Shown: positions 44,820 through 54,492, counted from the stretch's first letter. The stretch: DNA of 64,000 nucleotides from Agaribacillus sp965228415 (GCA_965228415.1 OZ245814.1:372001-436000); one strand, 5' to 3'. Program-made: numbers and translations. Notes: generated by a model not told the origin, from the sequence alone.

Positions 44820-47498
44820 CTACCTTTTTTTAAGGACGACGTTGGATTTCTCAGTTTTCTCTTTCCTCAACCAGTATAGAAGATATGGCACATTATAGGC
44901 ATGGGTCCATCCAAAAACCCGAAGCCCCTGTGAAATATCCCATATGGCCACATCCATATTGGCGCCCTCATGATAGTTGGTTTCATCGGGAAGATGGCTC
45001 ACACTTTCCAGGGCATCTGACATTTCTCCCTGGTTTTTTATGGCTTGTAAGGATTTTGGCAGTTTATCGGTCTTTAAAAATTTGGCCCGGTCAAGGGCCT
45101 CTTCAAAGAAACTCTTTTCGCCGGACAGCTCATACCCAACCAGTAAGCTGTGTATAGTGGAAAGGTAGGATTCATATTTATGATTCCATGGCGGCACATC
45201 TCTTACTGATCTGGCATGCCGTATCAGCGCATTGCGTACCTTTGGATCCCCGGTGAGCTGAAAATATTTACGTAATCCCTGAGAAGCATAAACCTGGGAG
45301 TAACCGTAGCGGTCCATGACCAGGCTTGTGCATTGGTCGGTGCCTCGCTGGTGGTTTAGCATCCGCCGAACCCGGTCCTTTAAATCTTCGAAGTAACATT
45401 CATCCTTTGTAGCATCCCAAACTTCCACCATATTCCACACTGATAAATAAAGCCTTCTACCCGTTAGTCCGTGGTCTCCCCAAATTCTCTTGGAATAGGT
45501 GTCGGCGGTCTGCCGTGCGACTTCCAAGCCGCGATGGTCTCCGGATAAATAATAAGATGCCAGCCAGCCCTGCACCCAAACATGGGCGCTTAATAACGCG
45601 ATCCAATGCTGAGAGGCGTGGCGCCTTCCTATGCCCAAATAAGGCGTAGCAGCAGGCTGCTCTTTTAATCTCCAAAAATCCAGGGAAGGATTGGTATCGC
45701 CATAATACCGCGGTGCCTTTGGCCAATGAATGTTATCTACATCCATCGTATGCCTGCTCATAGCCTCCGCTGCGAGATAATATTTTCGATCGCCCGTACG
45801 CACAAATTGCATCCACAGCATGAAATCCTGTGCCGGCTCATTGTTTGCCCACATTTTCCATTTTTTGTTGAAATAGTGGGTTTTAAAATCTCCATAGTCA
45901 AACATGCCATACCAGGGTTCCCAGCTTTGATTGAAAAGCATCCAATCCATTTTATAATCCATTCCCCGTTCATACTCAGAAAAGCTGTCTGAGCGTGCGG
46001 CAAAGGAACCGTATACCTTTGAATCGGCGTACCATATCGGATCGGTGTGGGCCACGGGCGGGTCAAGAAAATAATTTACGGTTCGCTCAATACTTTCAGC
46101 ATCCTGCCCGGCCCGGTGGAAGTGGTAGACCAACTCGGTGGTTTTTGCCAATCCCTGCGCAAAATTACCCAGCATTTGTCCTTCGGGTTTGTTTGACCAC
46201 CGTGCAAAGTTCATGGGATCGGCATCAGGCGACCAGATGTAGGCATAAAGCCGGCTGCTGTCTCCCAAAACTTTAAGTGCTTTTGGATATTCCTGCATAA
46301 AGTTTTTTATGCCAATACTTATCCCCCATTTCTTATCGGCAACATCTATCCATCCCGCTACTTTTTCGAGCTTTTTCTCGGTCCTGGAGTTACATAAGAT
46401 ATTGGCCACAAAACCTTCTTTAATGCGTTCATCTGGTGAAGATTTGGGCACGGGAGGCATACGGTTCGGTTTTGGTCCTGTTTGGGTAACAGTGATCTGG
46501 TCATTGGACCGAAGGGAGGATTTAAAGATTTTTGAAGGCGTCTGATCCCACCAGGTGCCATCGTAGTATCCCGTTTGGTATTCGAGATCCCCTGAAAGCT
46601 TGTAATTTAAACATAATCCCGTCCCGGCTATTTGATCGTTAGGTTGCACCCACCCCGGATCATCCTCCCGGTCTTCCGGTATAATTTTCTCCGATTGTGT
46701 AGCGATTACGGAATGCTCTCCTTCTACCCTGGTATGTTTGTCCGGAACTCCTGTATAGGTAAGCGTATGCAGCACTTTGAGATAAGATTTTCCCGCATAG
46801 GCATGTATCCGTATGACAAAAGGGGAAACGTTGTTATCTTCCCTACCGTACCGGTATTCACCCTCTATCCTAAGGATACCATGCAATGGTCCGGAGCCCT
46901 TTTCCTTGACCGTATGCCTGACTATAGCCTTGGAAGGATCAATTCCAGCATCATCGAGAAGATCTAAAAATGAACCTCTTGCGTCCGGCTCCTCGGCTAT
47001 AATATCCTGCTCCCCAAACCCATCGCCATCTAAATCCAGCATTACCTGGTTTAAAAATCCACCTTCACCCTTTTTTATCGTCAACCTGAGGGGGCCGGTG
47101 TTTATCTCCGCAAAACCATTTTGGCGTTGACTATTGATGATAACCACCTTGTCTCCCTCAATACGCGACCGGCTGATATCATTGCCGTACTCCAAAATAT
47201 AGCTGTCAGAACTCCCGGCAAAAAAGAAAACCCATATCCATTTGACGCTGCTGTTCAATGGTTCCCAGGAGGTAACCTCGGTGACCTGGGAAGGAATCTC
47301 GTTGCCGTCCTTATCCAGGATCCGTACGTGATCGGGCGAAAGCAGCACCCCGGTCGGAAAGGGAATACCCAGGGTGATCGGGGCACCGGGGGAAAAGTTC
47401 TCCACCTTAAGGGGAATGCGGTCAGCAGCACGGCTTGAAAGGTTAACCAGCAGAAAAAAGCAGATCGCCCATAAATTCAATTTCAACATATCAGCCAT
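44820..47498 (-). CDS. PcRGLX/YetA-like secreted protein
   Basis: An 892-aa protein with a signal peptide (ending NLSSRAAD). The N-terminal RIFT-barrel-like domain shows APITLGIPFPTGVLLSP, PSQVTEVTSWEP and SSVKWIWVFFF, as in the YetA/exo-rhamnogalacturonan-lyase-like group (related to polysaccharide lyase family 26). A central beta-sandwich (about 130-330) and a C-terminal alpha/alpha toroid (about 460-860, DNIHWPKAPRYYGD, RHASQHWIALLSAH) follow. By family it acts on an acidic or rhamnose-containing glycan outside the cell; the exact activity is open. It is on the same strand as, and 159 bases behind, the ROK kinase and transporter genes, so a sugar-use set is likely. Confidence 0.75.
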   Translation of the reverse strand: MADMLKLNLWAICFFLLVNLSSRAADRIPLKVENFSPGAPITLGIPFPTGVLLSPDHVRILDKDGNEIPSQVTEVTSWEPLNSSVKWIWVFFFAGSSDSYILEYGNDISRSRIEGDKVVIINSQRQNGFAEINTGPLRLTIKKGEGGFLNQVMLDLDGDGFGEQDIIAEEPDARGSFLDLLDDAGIDPSKAIVRHTVKEKGSGPLHGILRIEGEYRYGREDNNVSPFVIRIHAYAGKSYLKVLHTLTYTGVPDKHTRVEGEHSVIATQSEKIIPEDREDDPGWVQPNDQIAGTGLCLNYKLSGDLEYQTGYYDGTWWDQTPSKIFKSSLRSNDQITVTQTGPKPNRMPPVPKSSPDERIKEGFVANILCNSRTEKKLEKVAGWIDVADKKWGISIGIKNFMQEYPKALKVLGDSSRLYAYIWSPDADPMNFARWSNKPEGQMLGNFAQGLAKTTELVYHFHRAGQDAESIERTVNYFLDPPVAHTDPIWYADSKVYGSFAARSDSFSEYERGMDYKMDWMLFNQSWEPWYGMFDYGDFKTHYFNKKWKMWANNEPAQDFMLWMQFVRTGDRKYYLAAEAMSRHTMDVDNIHWPKAPRYYGDTNPSLDFWRLKEQPAATPYLGIGRRHASQHWIALLSAHVWVQGWLASYYLSGDHRGLEVARQTADTYSKRIWGDHGLTGRRLYLSVWNMVEVWDATKDECYFEDLKDRVRRMLNHQRGTDQCTSLVMDRYGYSQVYASQGLRKYFQLTGDPKVRNALIRHARSVRDVPPWNHKYESYLSTIHSLLVGYELSGEKSFFEEALDRAKFLKTDKLPKSLQAIKNQGEMSDALESVSHLPDETNYHEGANMDVAIWDISQGLRVFGWTHAYNVPYLLYWLRKEKTEKSNVVLKKR

Positions 47499-47657
47499 AT
47501 AAAAATGGGTACGTTTTAAGTGTAGTTCCTTTTTTTATTAAGACAGGATCAACATTAAATTGTACTGAAATTTTATTTTATTTTACCGAATGAACGGGAA
47601 AGAAATTACGGACTGACAAGGATTGTCAAAGCCGGTTGAAAATCAATCTTTATCCTG

Positions 47658-48512
47658 TCAGTTATCTCGCTTATCGAAATACAAGGCTGCTGCTCCCAAC
47701 ATGGCAATGTGCGGGTTTTCCGACACCCGGATGGTAAGGCGATCAACTACCGGGGTGTAGGCGAAACTTTGAAGTTTTTCTGACAAGGTATCTTCGAAAA
47801 ACGAATAGGCCTTGCTCACCGAGCCACCCAATATGATGATTTCCGGATCAATGCTGTAGAGAATAGTTTTAATGGCATTTCCCAAATTAGCCCCGTAGGC
47901 CTTGAAAATATCCAGTGCCTCCTGCTCTCCGTTGCTAGCCATCTGAAACAATTTATCGCCGGGAATTTGATGCTCTCTGGCAAAATACTGTCCGCTGCAA
48001 TAATATTCGTAGTTATGATCTTTATAGGGGATCATACCAAATTCTCCCGCACCACAATTGTAGCCGTCGTACAGTTTGCCGTTGATGATTATTCCCGCGG
48101 CAAGGCCGGTTCCTGAAATAAGGCCCACAATGTTTTTATAGTCCGACCCATGGCCGAAATATCTTTCTCCTATGGCAAAACAATTCGCGTCATTATTGAT
48201 ATAGACGGGAACTTTGAAATAATCTTCCAGTTTTTGTTTCAGGTGCACCTCTTTCCATGATGGAATATTTTGGACATCATAAACAATCCCCCGCTCGGTA
48301 TCCACCACGCTGGGAACACCAACACCTATACCGGCTACATCATTTTCAAAGATTTTATCAATAGTGGCGATGACTTCTTCCAACACATAGGCTTCAGGTT
48401 TACTTGAAGAAATACTACAACTTTCTATTTTAACTATTTGATTATCAATTATTAATCCTGCCCTAACATTGGTGCCTCCCAAGTCAACACCCACAATCGA
48501 TTTATGATTCAT
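47658..48512 (-). CDS. ROK family sugar kinase
   Basis: A 284-aa protein with the ROK phosphate-1 motif VGVDLGGTNVRAGL, the sugar-binding NNDANCFAIGERYFG, GTGLAAGIIINGKLY and the adenosine motif IILGGSVSKAYS. It should phosphorylate glucose or a related hexose or amino sugar in the cytoplasm. The conserved zinc site of ROK proteins (CxCGxxGCxE) is not present: after GAGEFGM only one cysteine follows (YYCSGQYF), so this enzyme lacks the structural zinc or binds it differently. There is no N-terminal helix-turn-helix, so it is a kinase and not a NagC-type repressor. Its ATG overlaps the stop of the transporter gene (ATGA), showing tight coupling. Confidence 0.9.
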   Translation of the reverse strand: MNHKSIVGVDLGGTNVRAGLIIDNQIVKIESCSISSSKPEAYVLEEVIATIDKIFENDVAGIGVGVPSVVDTERGIVYDVQNIPSWKEVHLKQKLEDYFKVPVYINNDANCFAIGERYFGHGSDYKNIVGLISGTGLAAGIIINGKLYDGYNCGAGEFGMIPYKDHNYEYYCSGQYFAREHQIPGDKLFQMASNGEQEALDIFKAYGANLGNAIKTILYSIDPEIIILGGSVSKAYSFFEDTLSEKLQSFAYTPVVDRLTIRVSENPHIAMLGAAALYFDKRDN

Positions 48513-49774
48513 ACTTGCTTAGTTCTTTTTTCTCTTAGACTAATAGTTTTATTATTGACAAGGGGCCTGGACCAAAACCCAATGCTGATAATATACCCAA
48601 AAGTCAAATATAGAAAAATCATACCTATTCTCAGACCATAAATATCGCCAAGCCATCCAATAATTAAAGGAATAATTGCCCCGCCTGCAATTCCGGTGAC
48701 CAATATCCCGGAGAGGGAGCCATGGTGTGAGGGCACCGAGTTTAGCGCCAGGGAGATCACCACAGACCAGATCACAGATGCAAAAAAGCCTACCAGTGGA
48801 AAGGCTATCAAGACCACATCGACGTTGCTTGAGAACAGGGCGAGGCTCAGGCATATTACACCTGCCGAAGCAAATCCAATAAGTACTTTCCGGCTATCTA
48901 CGAACTTTAACAGTATTAAACCCAATACCGTCCCTGCTGTCATCAATCCCCAGAAGAGTGAAACTGTTTCTGCACCTTGTGTCTGTGGATCGGTGCCGTG
49001 GTAGGTAAGTAAAAATTCCGATATCCAGCTGGCTACCCCCTGTTCGGTACCGACGTAGGCAAAAATTCCTAAAAAGTAAAGAATTACCATGGGGTTCCTG
49101 AGCAGTTGTAAGTGCGTTTTCCAGGCGCCGACGCGCTCATCTTCTTTTAACGCTACTTTCGGCAGGGTTGAAAAATAAATGATGATTACCATCAGTAATG
49201 AGGTCACTGAAAATAACCAGTAGATTGAAATCCAGGGTAGATCTTCAGGAACTATCCTGGACAAAAGGTTAATTAATACGTTTGCGGGTTCCTTAATCTC
49301 AGAGAGATTCAATACCAGGTACGAATATACCAGCGGGCTTAAAAACGACGCCAATCCAAAAAAAAGCTGCCCTATAACGGAATTGAAAGCAAAATGCTCC
49401 TCCCCACCGGCAACTCTCAGCAAAGGATTAATAGCGACCTGCAACATGGCCATTCCGGAACCGATGAAAAAGAGAGAAATCATGTAAACAAAATAATTGG
49501 GCAGCAGGGCAAAAAAAAGAGCACCTAAAAAGGCCATAAAAAAAGCCAGTAGCATCACTTTCTTCTCTCCTATCTTTTCTACCAGGATACCGGAAGGAAT
49601 AGACATAAATGCGTAGGCAATGAAGAAGGCAAAAGGCAAAAAGGCTACCAGTGTTAAGCTTAAATCAAAGCTTTCAATAATATCCGGAACCAGTGGCCCA
49701 ATGATATTCGTTAAAAAAGAAATAACAAAAAATGTCAATAGGATGAGTCCTATCGCGTAGTAGCTTCGTTTCAT
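48509..49774 (-). CDS. MFS sugar transporter, FHS (fucose/glucose-galactose) type
   Basis: A 421-aa membrane protein with about twelve hydrophobic helices. The N-terminal region FLTNIIGPLVPDIIESFDLSL and the loop SGILVEKIGEKKVM, followed by GSGMAMLQVAINPLLRVAGG, fit the FucP/GluP fucose-hexose-H+ symporter family. It imports a monosaccharide across the inner membrane. The ROK kinase gene overlaps its end by 4 bases, making an import-phosphorylation pair. It is likely fed by products of the secreted YetA-like protein. The start at 49774 gives the usual N-terminus. Confidence 0.88.
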   Translation of the reverse strand: MKRSYYAIGLILLTFFVISFLTNIIGPLVPDIIESFDLSLTLVAFLPFAFFIAYAFMSIPSGILVEKIGEKKVMLLAFFMAFLGALFFALLPNYFVYMISLFFIGSGMAMLQVAINPLLRVAGGEEHFAFNSVIGQLFFGLASFLSPLVYSYLVLNLSEIKEPANVLINLLSRIVPEDLPWISIYWLFSVTSLLMVIIIYFSTLPKVALKEDERVGAWKTHLQLLRNPMVILYFLGIFAYVGTEQGVASWISEFLLTYHGTDPQTQGAETVSLFWGLMTAGTVLGLILLKFVDSRKVLIGFASAGVICLSLALFSSNVDVVLIAFPLVGFFASVIWSVVISLALNSVPSHHGSLSGILVTGIAGGAIIPLIIGWLGDIYGLRIGMIFLYLTFGYIISIGFWSRPLVNNKTISLREKRTKQV

Positions 49775-49854
49775 TCTATTATTTTTTGAGGAGGTTTAGC
49801 GGTAACATTTTTACCTGACCATCCTATAGCGCATGTTGTCAACCACAATGAACA

Positions 49855-50727
49855 CTATCGCAACATAGGAAATAATTTCCTGATTTCATCATTATTGGGT
49901 TGCAATCCATATTCGGCAATTTCCATTGCTTCCGCGTGTTTGATATTTTTGGCTTTTTCCGGTCCGTACCATTTCTCGAGCGACTTTCTCATCTCTTCGG
50001 AAATAGGGCGGGACTTTACCCGCTTTGCAAGCCATTCCCTTCTCGCTGCCTTTTCTTTTGGCACCTCCTCCAATCGGCCGTCCACCCAGGCGAGCCACTC
50101 ATAAAACTGTGAAACATGTGCATCCATCCCATCTACCTTTTTCTCAATAGTATCGTCAATGGCGACCACAATGTCAGGGCTAAAAGGATTGGGCTTTTGA
50201 AAATGATCCTGCATGTAAAGGAACAGGGGATTCTTTTTTAAAGGTGGCGTATCAGGTGTTACATTAGGAACAATCACCAAATAGGCAGCATCCTGTACGA
50301 CCTTGCCCGCATTTCGATGATCCGGGTGGTAGTCATTAGGGCGGAGGCCAAGCACAATGTCGGCATCCCATTCTCTTATTTTCCTGATCACCTGGTGCCG
50401 TACCTGCAATGTGGGTAGCAGCTCGGCATCGTGATTATCCAGTACATCATATTCAATACCCAAACGTCGACCGGCTTCTTTTGCCTCCTCCCGTCGGCGT
50501 TTTCCCAGGGCGCCACCTCCTTCGCTTTGGTGCCCGGCATCGCCATTGGTCAGCGATAAAAATTTGACAGCATGCCCCATTTCAGCAAACTTTGCCGCTG
50601 TCCCTCCAAATTTGCTGTCACAATCATCAGGATGGGCGCCAATGGCTATAATTCTAAGTGGTTGACTTTGAGCATATCCTGCCAATGCCAAAATGATGGC
50701 CAGGGTACTTAATACTATTTTTTTCAT
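49855..50727 (-). CDS. PIG-L family deacetylase, secreted
   Basis: From the ATG at 50727 the product is 290 aa with a signal peptide (KKIVLSTLAIILALAGYAQ); the frame is open to 50922 but that extension is not protein-like. The zinc-site motif IAIGAHPDDCD and the distal YHPDHRNAG are the marks of the PIG-L/LmbE fold, which removes acetyl groups from GlcNAc-type substrates. Export suggests a periplasmic glycan or glycoconjugate substrate. It follows the sarcosine-oxidase-like gene on the same strand by 212 bases, so it may have its own promoter. Confidence 0.9.
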   Translation of the reverse strand: MKKIVLSTLAIILALAGYAQSQPLRIIAIGAHPDDCDSKFGGTAAKFAEMGHAVKFLSLTNGDAGHQSEGGGALGKRRREEAKEAGRRLGIEYDVLDNHDAELLPTLQVRHQVIRKIREWDADIVLGLRPNDYHPDHRNAGKVVQDAAYLVIVPNVTPDTPPLKKNPLFLYMQDHFQKPNPFSPDIVVAIDDTIEKKVDGMDAHVSQFYEWLAWVDGRLEEVPKEKAARREWLAKRVKSRPISEEMRKSLEKWYGPEKAKNIKHAEAMEIAEYGLQPNNDEIRKLFPMLR

Positions 50728-50939
50728 AATAGGTAAGTTTATAGGTGTTGACAAATTAATTTGGTCATAAAATCGAGGCCTGGCATGTTGCGGCAACCGG
50801 AAATCTCCTTTTTGCCAACAGGTCTTACTAACAAAGACACCACAGATCGCAAATTGTACCAGAATTTCTAGAGGAAAGAGCCTCCTGAAAACAATCTCCA
50901 GCTTTGCGACCACCAAATCCAACAGACACCAGCACCAAA

Positions 50940-52139
50940 CTATTGGTTAAACCTATTAAACAAACAGGCCTCCGGCACCGGCATTTCACCGGCTATTACA
51001 GCCGCGGCAAGTTCCCCCAATGCCGGGCCGTGTTTAAACCCATGTCCAGACCCACCTCCCAATATCCATACATTGTCGGCCCCCGGGTGTAAATCAAAGA
51101 TAAAATGATCGTCCGGCGTATTGGTGTATTGACAGACTCTGGACTCTATGAGCGGCATTTTTTTGAGAGAGGGGAAACGAAAAGCCAGGTAATCGCGAGC
51201 TCTTTCCAACGCCTCGGCCGACACCACTCTATCATCACTGGAAGGATCGAAAATCTTTCCACGCCTGTGGGCCGCAATTTTAAAACCCCGGTGTTGGTTT
51301 TTGGGAAAGCCATAAAAGACATCTTCTCCATCAAGATCAAGCCAGGGTGGCTGGGAATTTTCGAAGTCGGCCGACAAATGAGGTGGTATTCCAAAGTAAA
51401 ACACCTCCTGTCGGGTAATGGTAACTTTGTCCTTCATAACCTCTGGAAATATGTCCCCTATCCATGGCCCACAGGCAAAAACATAGACATCAGCTTTTAG
51501 TTTGCCGTCTTTTAAAAGCAGATTATCTAATTGATTGTTTTTTATGAGACCTGGTTTAACCGGGCTTTGTAAATAGGTGCCTCCTTCTGAAACAAAAGCC
51601 TTTGTAACGCTTTGACAGGCCTCCCTTGCCATTAGGTAACCTGCCGTTTTTTCCAATATAAGCGCATTTAAGTCGTCAACATACAACAATGGATAACGCT
51701 TTCTGGCTTCATCCGGTGACAATTTATCATAGGGCAATCCCATTTCACGGAAGTGCCGGAGAGATGTGGTAATGAATTGAGAGTTGTCAACATCTTTTGT
51801 AAACCACAACACGCCGCTGGGAAAAAACAGCTGCTTTCCGAACTTTTTTTCATTTTCAAGCCACAACTGATGTGCACGTATAGCCAGTTTGGTATAAATG
51901 CCTTCTGCCCCGTAAACAAACCGATGCAACCTGGTTTCACCTCCTGAGCTTGACCAGGCATTTCCAGGGCCCCATTGGTCTATATTGATAACTTTGAATC
52001 CTTTTCTACGCAGCCACAGGGACGTCCACCCACCAAATGCACCGGCACCGATAACGGCAATGGTTGCATTACCATCCAATTGAGGGATAGCGCTATTCCC
52101 AGTCGTAACTGGTTTATCATCGCCTGGTTTAGTGTTCAT
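50940..52139 (-). CDS. FAD-dependent oxidoreductase, monomeric sarcosine oxidase-like
   Basis: A 399-aa protein of the DAO/MSOX family. The dinucleotide-binding motif IAVIGAGAFGGWTSLWLRR is at about 27-45, followed by SSSGGETRLHRFVYG and, at the C-terminus, GGGSGHGFKHGPALGE. A cysteine in VCQYTNTPDDHFIFD (about C336) sits where monomeric sarcosine oxidase and N-methyltryptophan oxidase attach FAD covalently. It should oxidise a secondary amine or amino acid derivative in the cytoplasm. The first 25 residues before the FAD motif are extra. The neighbours (PIG-L, VOC protein) do not define the substrate. Confidence 0.9.
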   Translation of the reverse strand: MNTKPGDDKPVTTGNSAIPQLDGNATIAVIGAGAFGGWTSLWLRRKGFKVINIDQWGPGNAWSSSGGETRLHRFVYGAEGIYTKLAIRAHQLWLENEKKFGKQLFFPSGVLWFTKDVDNSQFITTSLRHFREMGLPYDKLSPDEARKRYPLLYVDDLNALILEKTAGYLMAREACQSVTKAFVSEGGTYLQSPVKPGLIKNNQLDNLLLKDGKLKADVYVFACGPWIGDIFPEVMKDKVTITRQEVFYFGIPPHLSADFENSQPPWLDLDGEDVFYGFPKNQHRGFKIAAHRRGKIFDPSSDDRVVSAEALERARDYLAFRFPSLKKMPLIESRVCQYTNTPDDHFIFDLHPGADNVWILGGGSGHGFKHGPALGELAAAVIAGEMPVPEACLFNRFNQ

Positions 52140-52197
52140 ACTTGCAGCTATAGCTATTGGATTTACAGATTAAAAAAAAGTTACAGTTTGTTGCAAA

Positions 52198-53022
52198 TTA
52201 ACCAAATATCATCAATCCGTGCGATAATTTTAAGTTCCATTCCAGGGGTAGTTTCAAACCATCGAATTTGACCGCATAAGTTCCCAGGCCATATTGGTGC
52301 GTTACCCTGGACATTTTGATGGCGCCGGCAGCCTTTAGAATGTCTATAAAATGTTTGTCCAATTCAAATCTGAAAACTGTATGGTCCGATTGCTCCTGAA
52401 CGATAGGATGAATACCCAATAAGTTTTGAAATGCGCTTACAACCTGATCCCAGCGGTCTGTTGCAACCATCACCATACCTTCCAGCCCCACTACCCCGTT
52501 TGTATGCTCAGTAGCTCTGGCATCCGGTGGAATCAAAGGGTGCATGTCACTGATCAGAAAAGGCAATTCATCAGTCAGGGGCGCGGCCATTTTCCATTGC
52601 AACACTTTTCCATCGGGGGTACGACGGCCGGCTGCCAATGGTTTAGTCAGGAAAATGCCTCGATTTTTGAGGTGAATACGGTCTTTTGAAAGGTTCTCGC
52701 TCAATAAGGCCAGGTCAATCAACCCCTCGGGCAGATTAAATGCTCTACCATAGAAACGCAGGGTAATGCCGTATTTCGATTTACGAAAAAGATTCAGCAG
52801 ACCGGTCTTATACAATAATCTGAGCACCAGTGTCCTGATACTACGTCTGACCGCCAATAATTCCAGGTACGTACCATCCTTTAGCAAGATGAGGGCGTTT
52901 TCGGATATTCCTCCGAAGTGTCGACCACCCGGTGTCACCACGAAACCCAGCTTTTGGTAGTCATCTGTGGCTTTCTGCAGATCCTTAACCAGAATGACAA
53001 TGTGATGAAGCTTTAAAGACAT
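52198..53022 (-). CDS. VOC/glyoxalase-like domain protein
   Basis: A 274-aa protein starting LKLHHIVILVKDLQKATDDY, the first strand-helix of a vicinal-oxygen-chelate fold. GRHFGGISENALILLKDGTYLELLAV follows as strand with metal-ligand positions (shown here in part: H5, E73-region). The second half (VVGLEGMVMVATDRWDQVV) is a repeat of the same fold. It matches the glyoxalase_3-like group, which includes enzymes of unknown function. No signal peptide. It precedes the FAD oxidoreductase by 58 bases on the same strand and is probably in the same transcript. Confidence 0.82.
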   Translation of the reverse strand: MSLKLHHIVILVKDLQKATDDYQKLGFVVTPGGRHFGGISENALILLKDGTYLELLAVRRSIRTLVLRLLYKTGLLNLFRKSKYGITLRFYGRAFNLPEGLIDLALLSENLSKDRIHLKNRGIFLTKPLAAGRRTPDGKVLQWKMAAPLTDELPFLISDMHPLIPPDARATEHTNGVVGLEGMVMVATDRWDQVVSAFQNLLGIHPIVQEQSDHTVFRFELDKHFIDILKAAGAIKMSRVTHQYGLGTYAVKFDGLKLPLEWNLKLSHGLMIFG

Positions 53023-53096
53023 CTTTTGATTGGTAAATCAGAGAAATGGCCTGCCTGATAATATAGCGATATCCTCTGTATAGGCCACGATTTGCG

Positions 53097-54203
53097 TTAT
53101 TTTTGGTTTTCCAGTTTTTCGATCATCGCGCTGATGTTAATTTTTTGTCTTGCATTGGGTGCATCTTTTAAGGCCAGTTTAAAATGCTTCAATGCATTTT
53201 TGCGATCGCCAACACCCTCATAGCCTCTTCCCAAACCAAGGTGCACAGGCCAGGCATCCCGATGCTGTTTATGGCTTAGCTTAAATACTGCCAGCGCCTC
53301 TTCATATTTCTCCTCCCTCATTAATCCTCTGGCAAACTGGTAAAGCTCATCCGGTGTTCCAAGGTCAAGTGCTCTTTTTAAGACTTTTTCAGCCTCTTCC
53401 TGCCTTCCCATCTTCTCCAATAGGCGGGCTTTCGTTTGTAAGTTGGCCGAGGTTTCCAATGAAAAATAGTCGCCACTAACAGACCGGTTTACCCATTTTA
53501 GCGCTTCTTCATAATTAATCTCATTTTCCAGGCAAAATTTTGCCGCTTCATTCCAGGACTGCCAGCTAAAGCCTGCTTCATCCCTTAGCTCGTTGCGGAT
53601 ATTGTTTAAATAAATACTTTTAACATCTGCCTCAATGCTAAAGGGAACCTGCAGGTTTTCCCATTTTAAGGCTGCCACCGCCCGGTCGGGACGACGAACA
53701 ATGAAATCGTAGCTTAGCCATTCATGATAACTTCCCTTTTCTGGCCTGACCGCTATACGTAAGGCATCCTCGGCCTGATTATAGGTAAAACTTCCCCATG
53801 ACGTGGCGTTATTTGAAAAAATTATCGTCCACTCATCAGCAGAGGGTATCATGTGCAGGCCGTAAATGCCGGCAGCAAGCGGGGTTCCTTCGATCGTTAC
53901 ATCGTGCGAAAAAGAAATAGTGGTATTGCGATTAGCCCCCGCACGCCAGGGGTATGGATCACCCCCGTTATATGGCACCAACTGCCCCCAAATTTTTCCC
54001 TGTCTGTTCTCACCCTGCGGACTGGTTACGTCGGGGCTAAAATAGGTAATGGTAACTTCTACCAGTCCAATCCATTGGGTGACCTGCGACTTTTGATTGC
54101 CACCATCATAAGGGAGTGTAAGATGACTTTGGGCACTTGAATGGGCACTAAAAAGCCATAAGATCATAGCCAAACCACCCATACGCATTTGCAGTATTTT
54201 CAT
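53097..54203 (-). CDS. DUF2911 and TPR repeat secreted protein
   Basis: A 368-aa protein with a signal peptide (LAMILWLFSAHSSAQS). Residues 30-195 match DUF2911 (VEVTITYFSPDV, IWGQLVPYNGGDPYPWRAGANRN as family landmarks, the latter abbreviated by position 70-95). Residues 215-365 form tetratricopeptide repeats (EEAEKVLKRALDLG, YEEALAVFKLSHKQH, RKNALKHFKLALKD). DUF2911 proteins are common and uncharacterised in Bacteroidota. The TPR part suggests a role in protein interactions outside the cytoplasm. It is on the same strand as the VOC gene (74 bases). Confidence 0.88.
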   Translation of the reverse strand: MKILQMRMGGLAMILWLFSAHSSAQSHLTLPYDGGNQKSQVTQWIGLVEVTITYFSPDVTSPQGENRQGKIWGQLVPYNGGDPYPWRAGANRNTTISFSHDVTIEGTPLAAGIYGLHMIPSADEWTIIFSNNATSWGSFTYNQAEDALRIAVRPEKGSYHEWLSYDFIVRRPDRAVAALKWENLQVPFSIEADVKSIYLNNIRNELRDEAGFSWQSWNEAAKFCLENEINYEEALKWVNRSVSGDYFSLETSANLQTKARLLEKMGRQEEAEKVLKRALDLGTPDELYQFARGLMREEKYEEALAVFKLSHKQHRDAWPVHLGLGRGYEGVGDRKNALKHFKLALKDAPNARQKINISAMIEKLENQK

Positions 54204-54273
54204 GATAAAAGGGATTTTAAAATAACCAGCCCGTACGATTAAGTACAGGCCGGATACTAAGCGAATATTTTAA

Positions 54274-54482
54274 TTTCATGTGTTTATAATTTATTTTCAT
54301 TGGTCACATGGAACCTCGCATATTATTATCATTTCCTTATGTGTTGATTACGCCATGCTCGGTTTCATCTGTTTATAATTTGTTTTTAAGGTCGGATGGA
54401 ACCTCACATATTATAATCATTGCCCTGTGCCTCCGCTAAAGCTTCCGCGACACGCGGTGTGTGCCGATTGCGTCATGCTCGG
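54274..54482. repeat. Imperfect tandem repeat behind the third susD gene
   Basis: Copy 1 (54274-54362, 89 bases) and copy 2 (54363-54482, 120 bases) share TTTCAT at the start, a GTTTATAATTT block, a GGAACCTC block, CACATATTAT-type sequence and CATGCTCGG at the end. Copy 2 has an extra segment of about 30 bases containing CCGCG/CGCGG arms. A third, short start (TTTCATGTATCTAATAA) runs into the susD stop codon at 54493. It lies at the 3' end of the susD gene and before the DUF2911 gene. Confidence 0.75.
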
Positions 54483-54492
54483 TTTCATGTAT

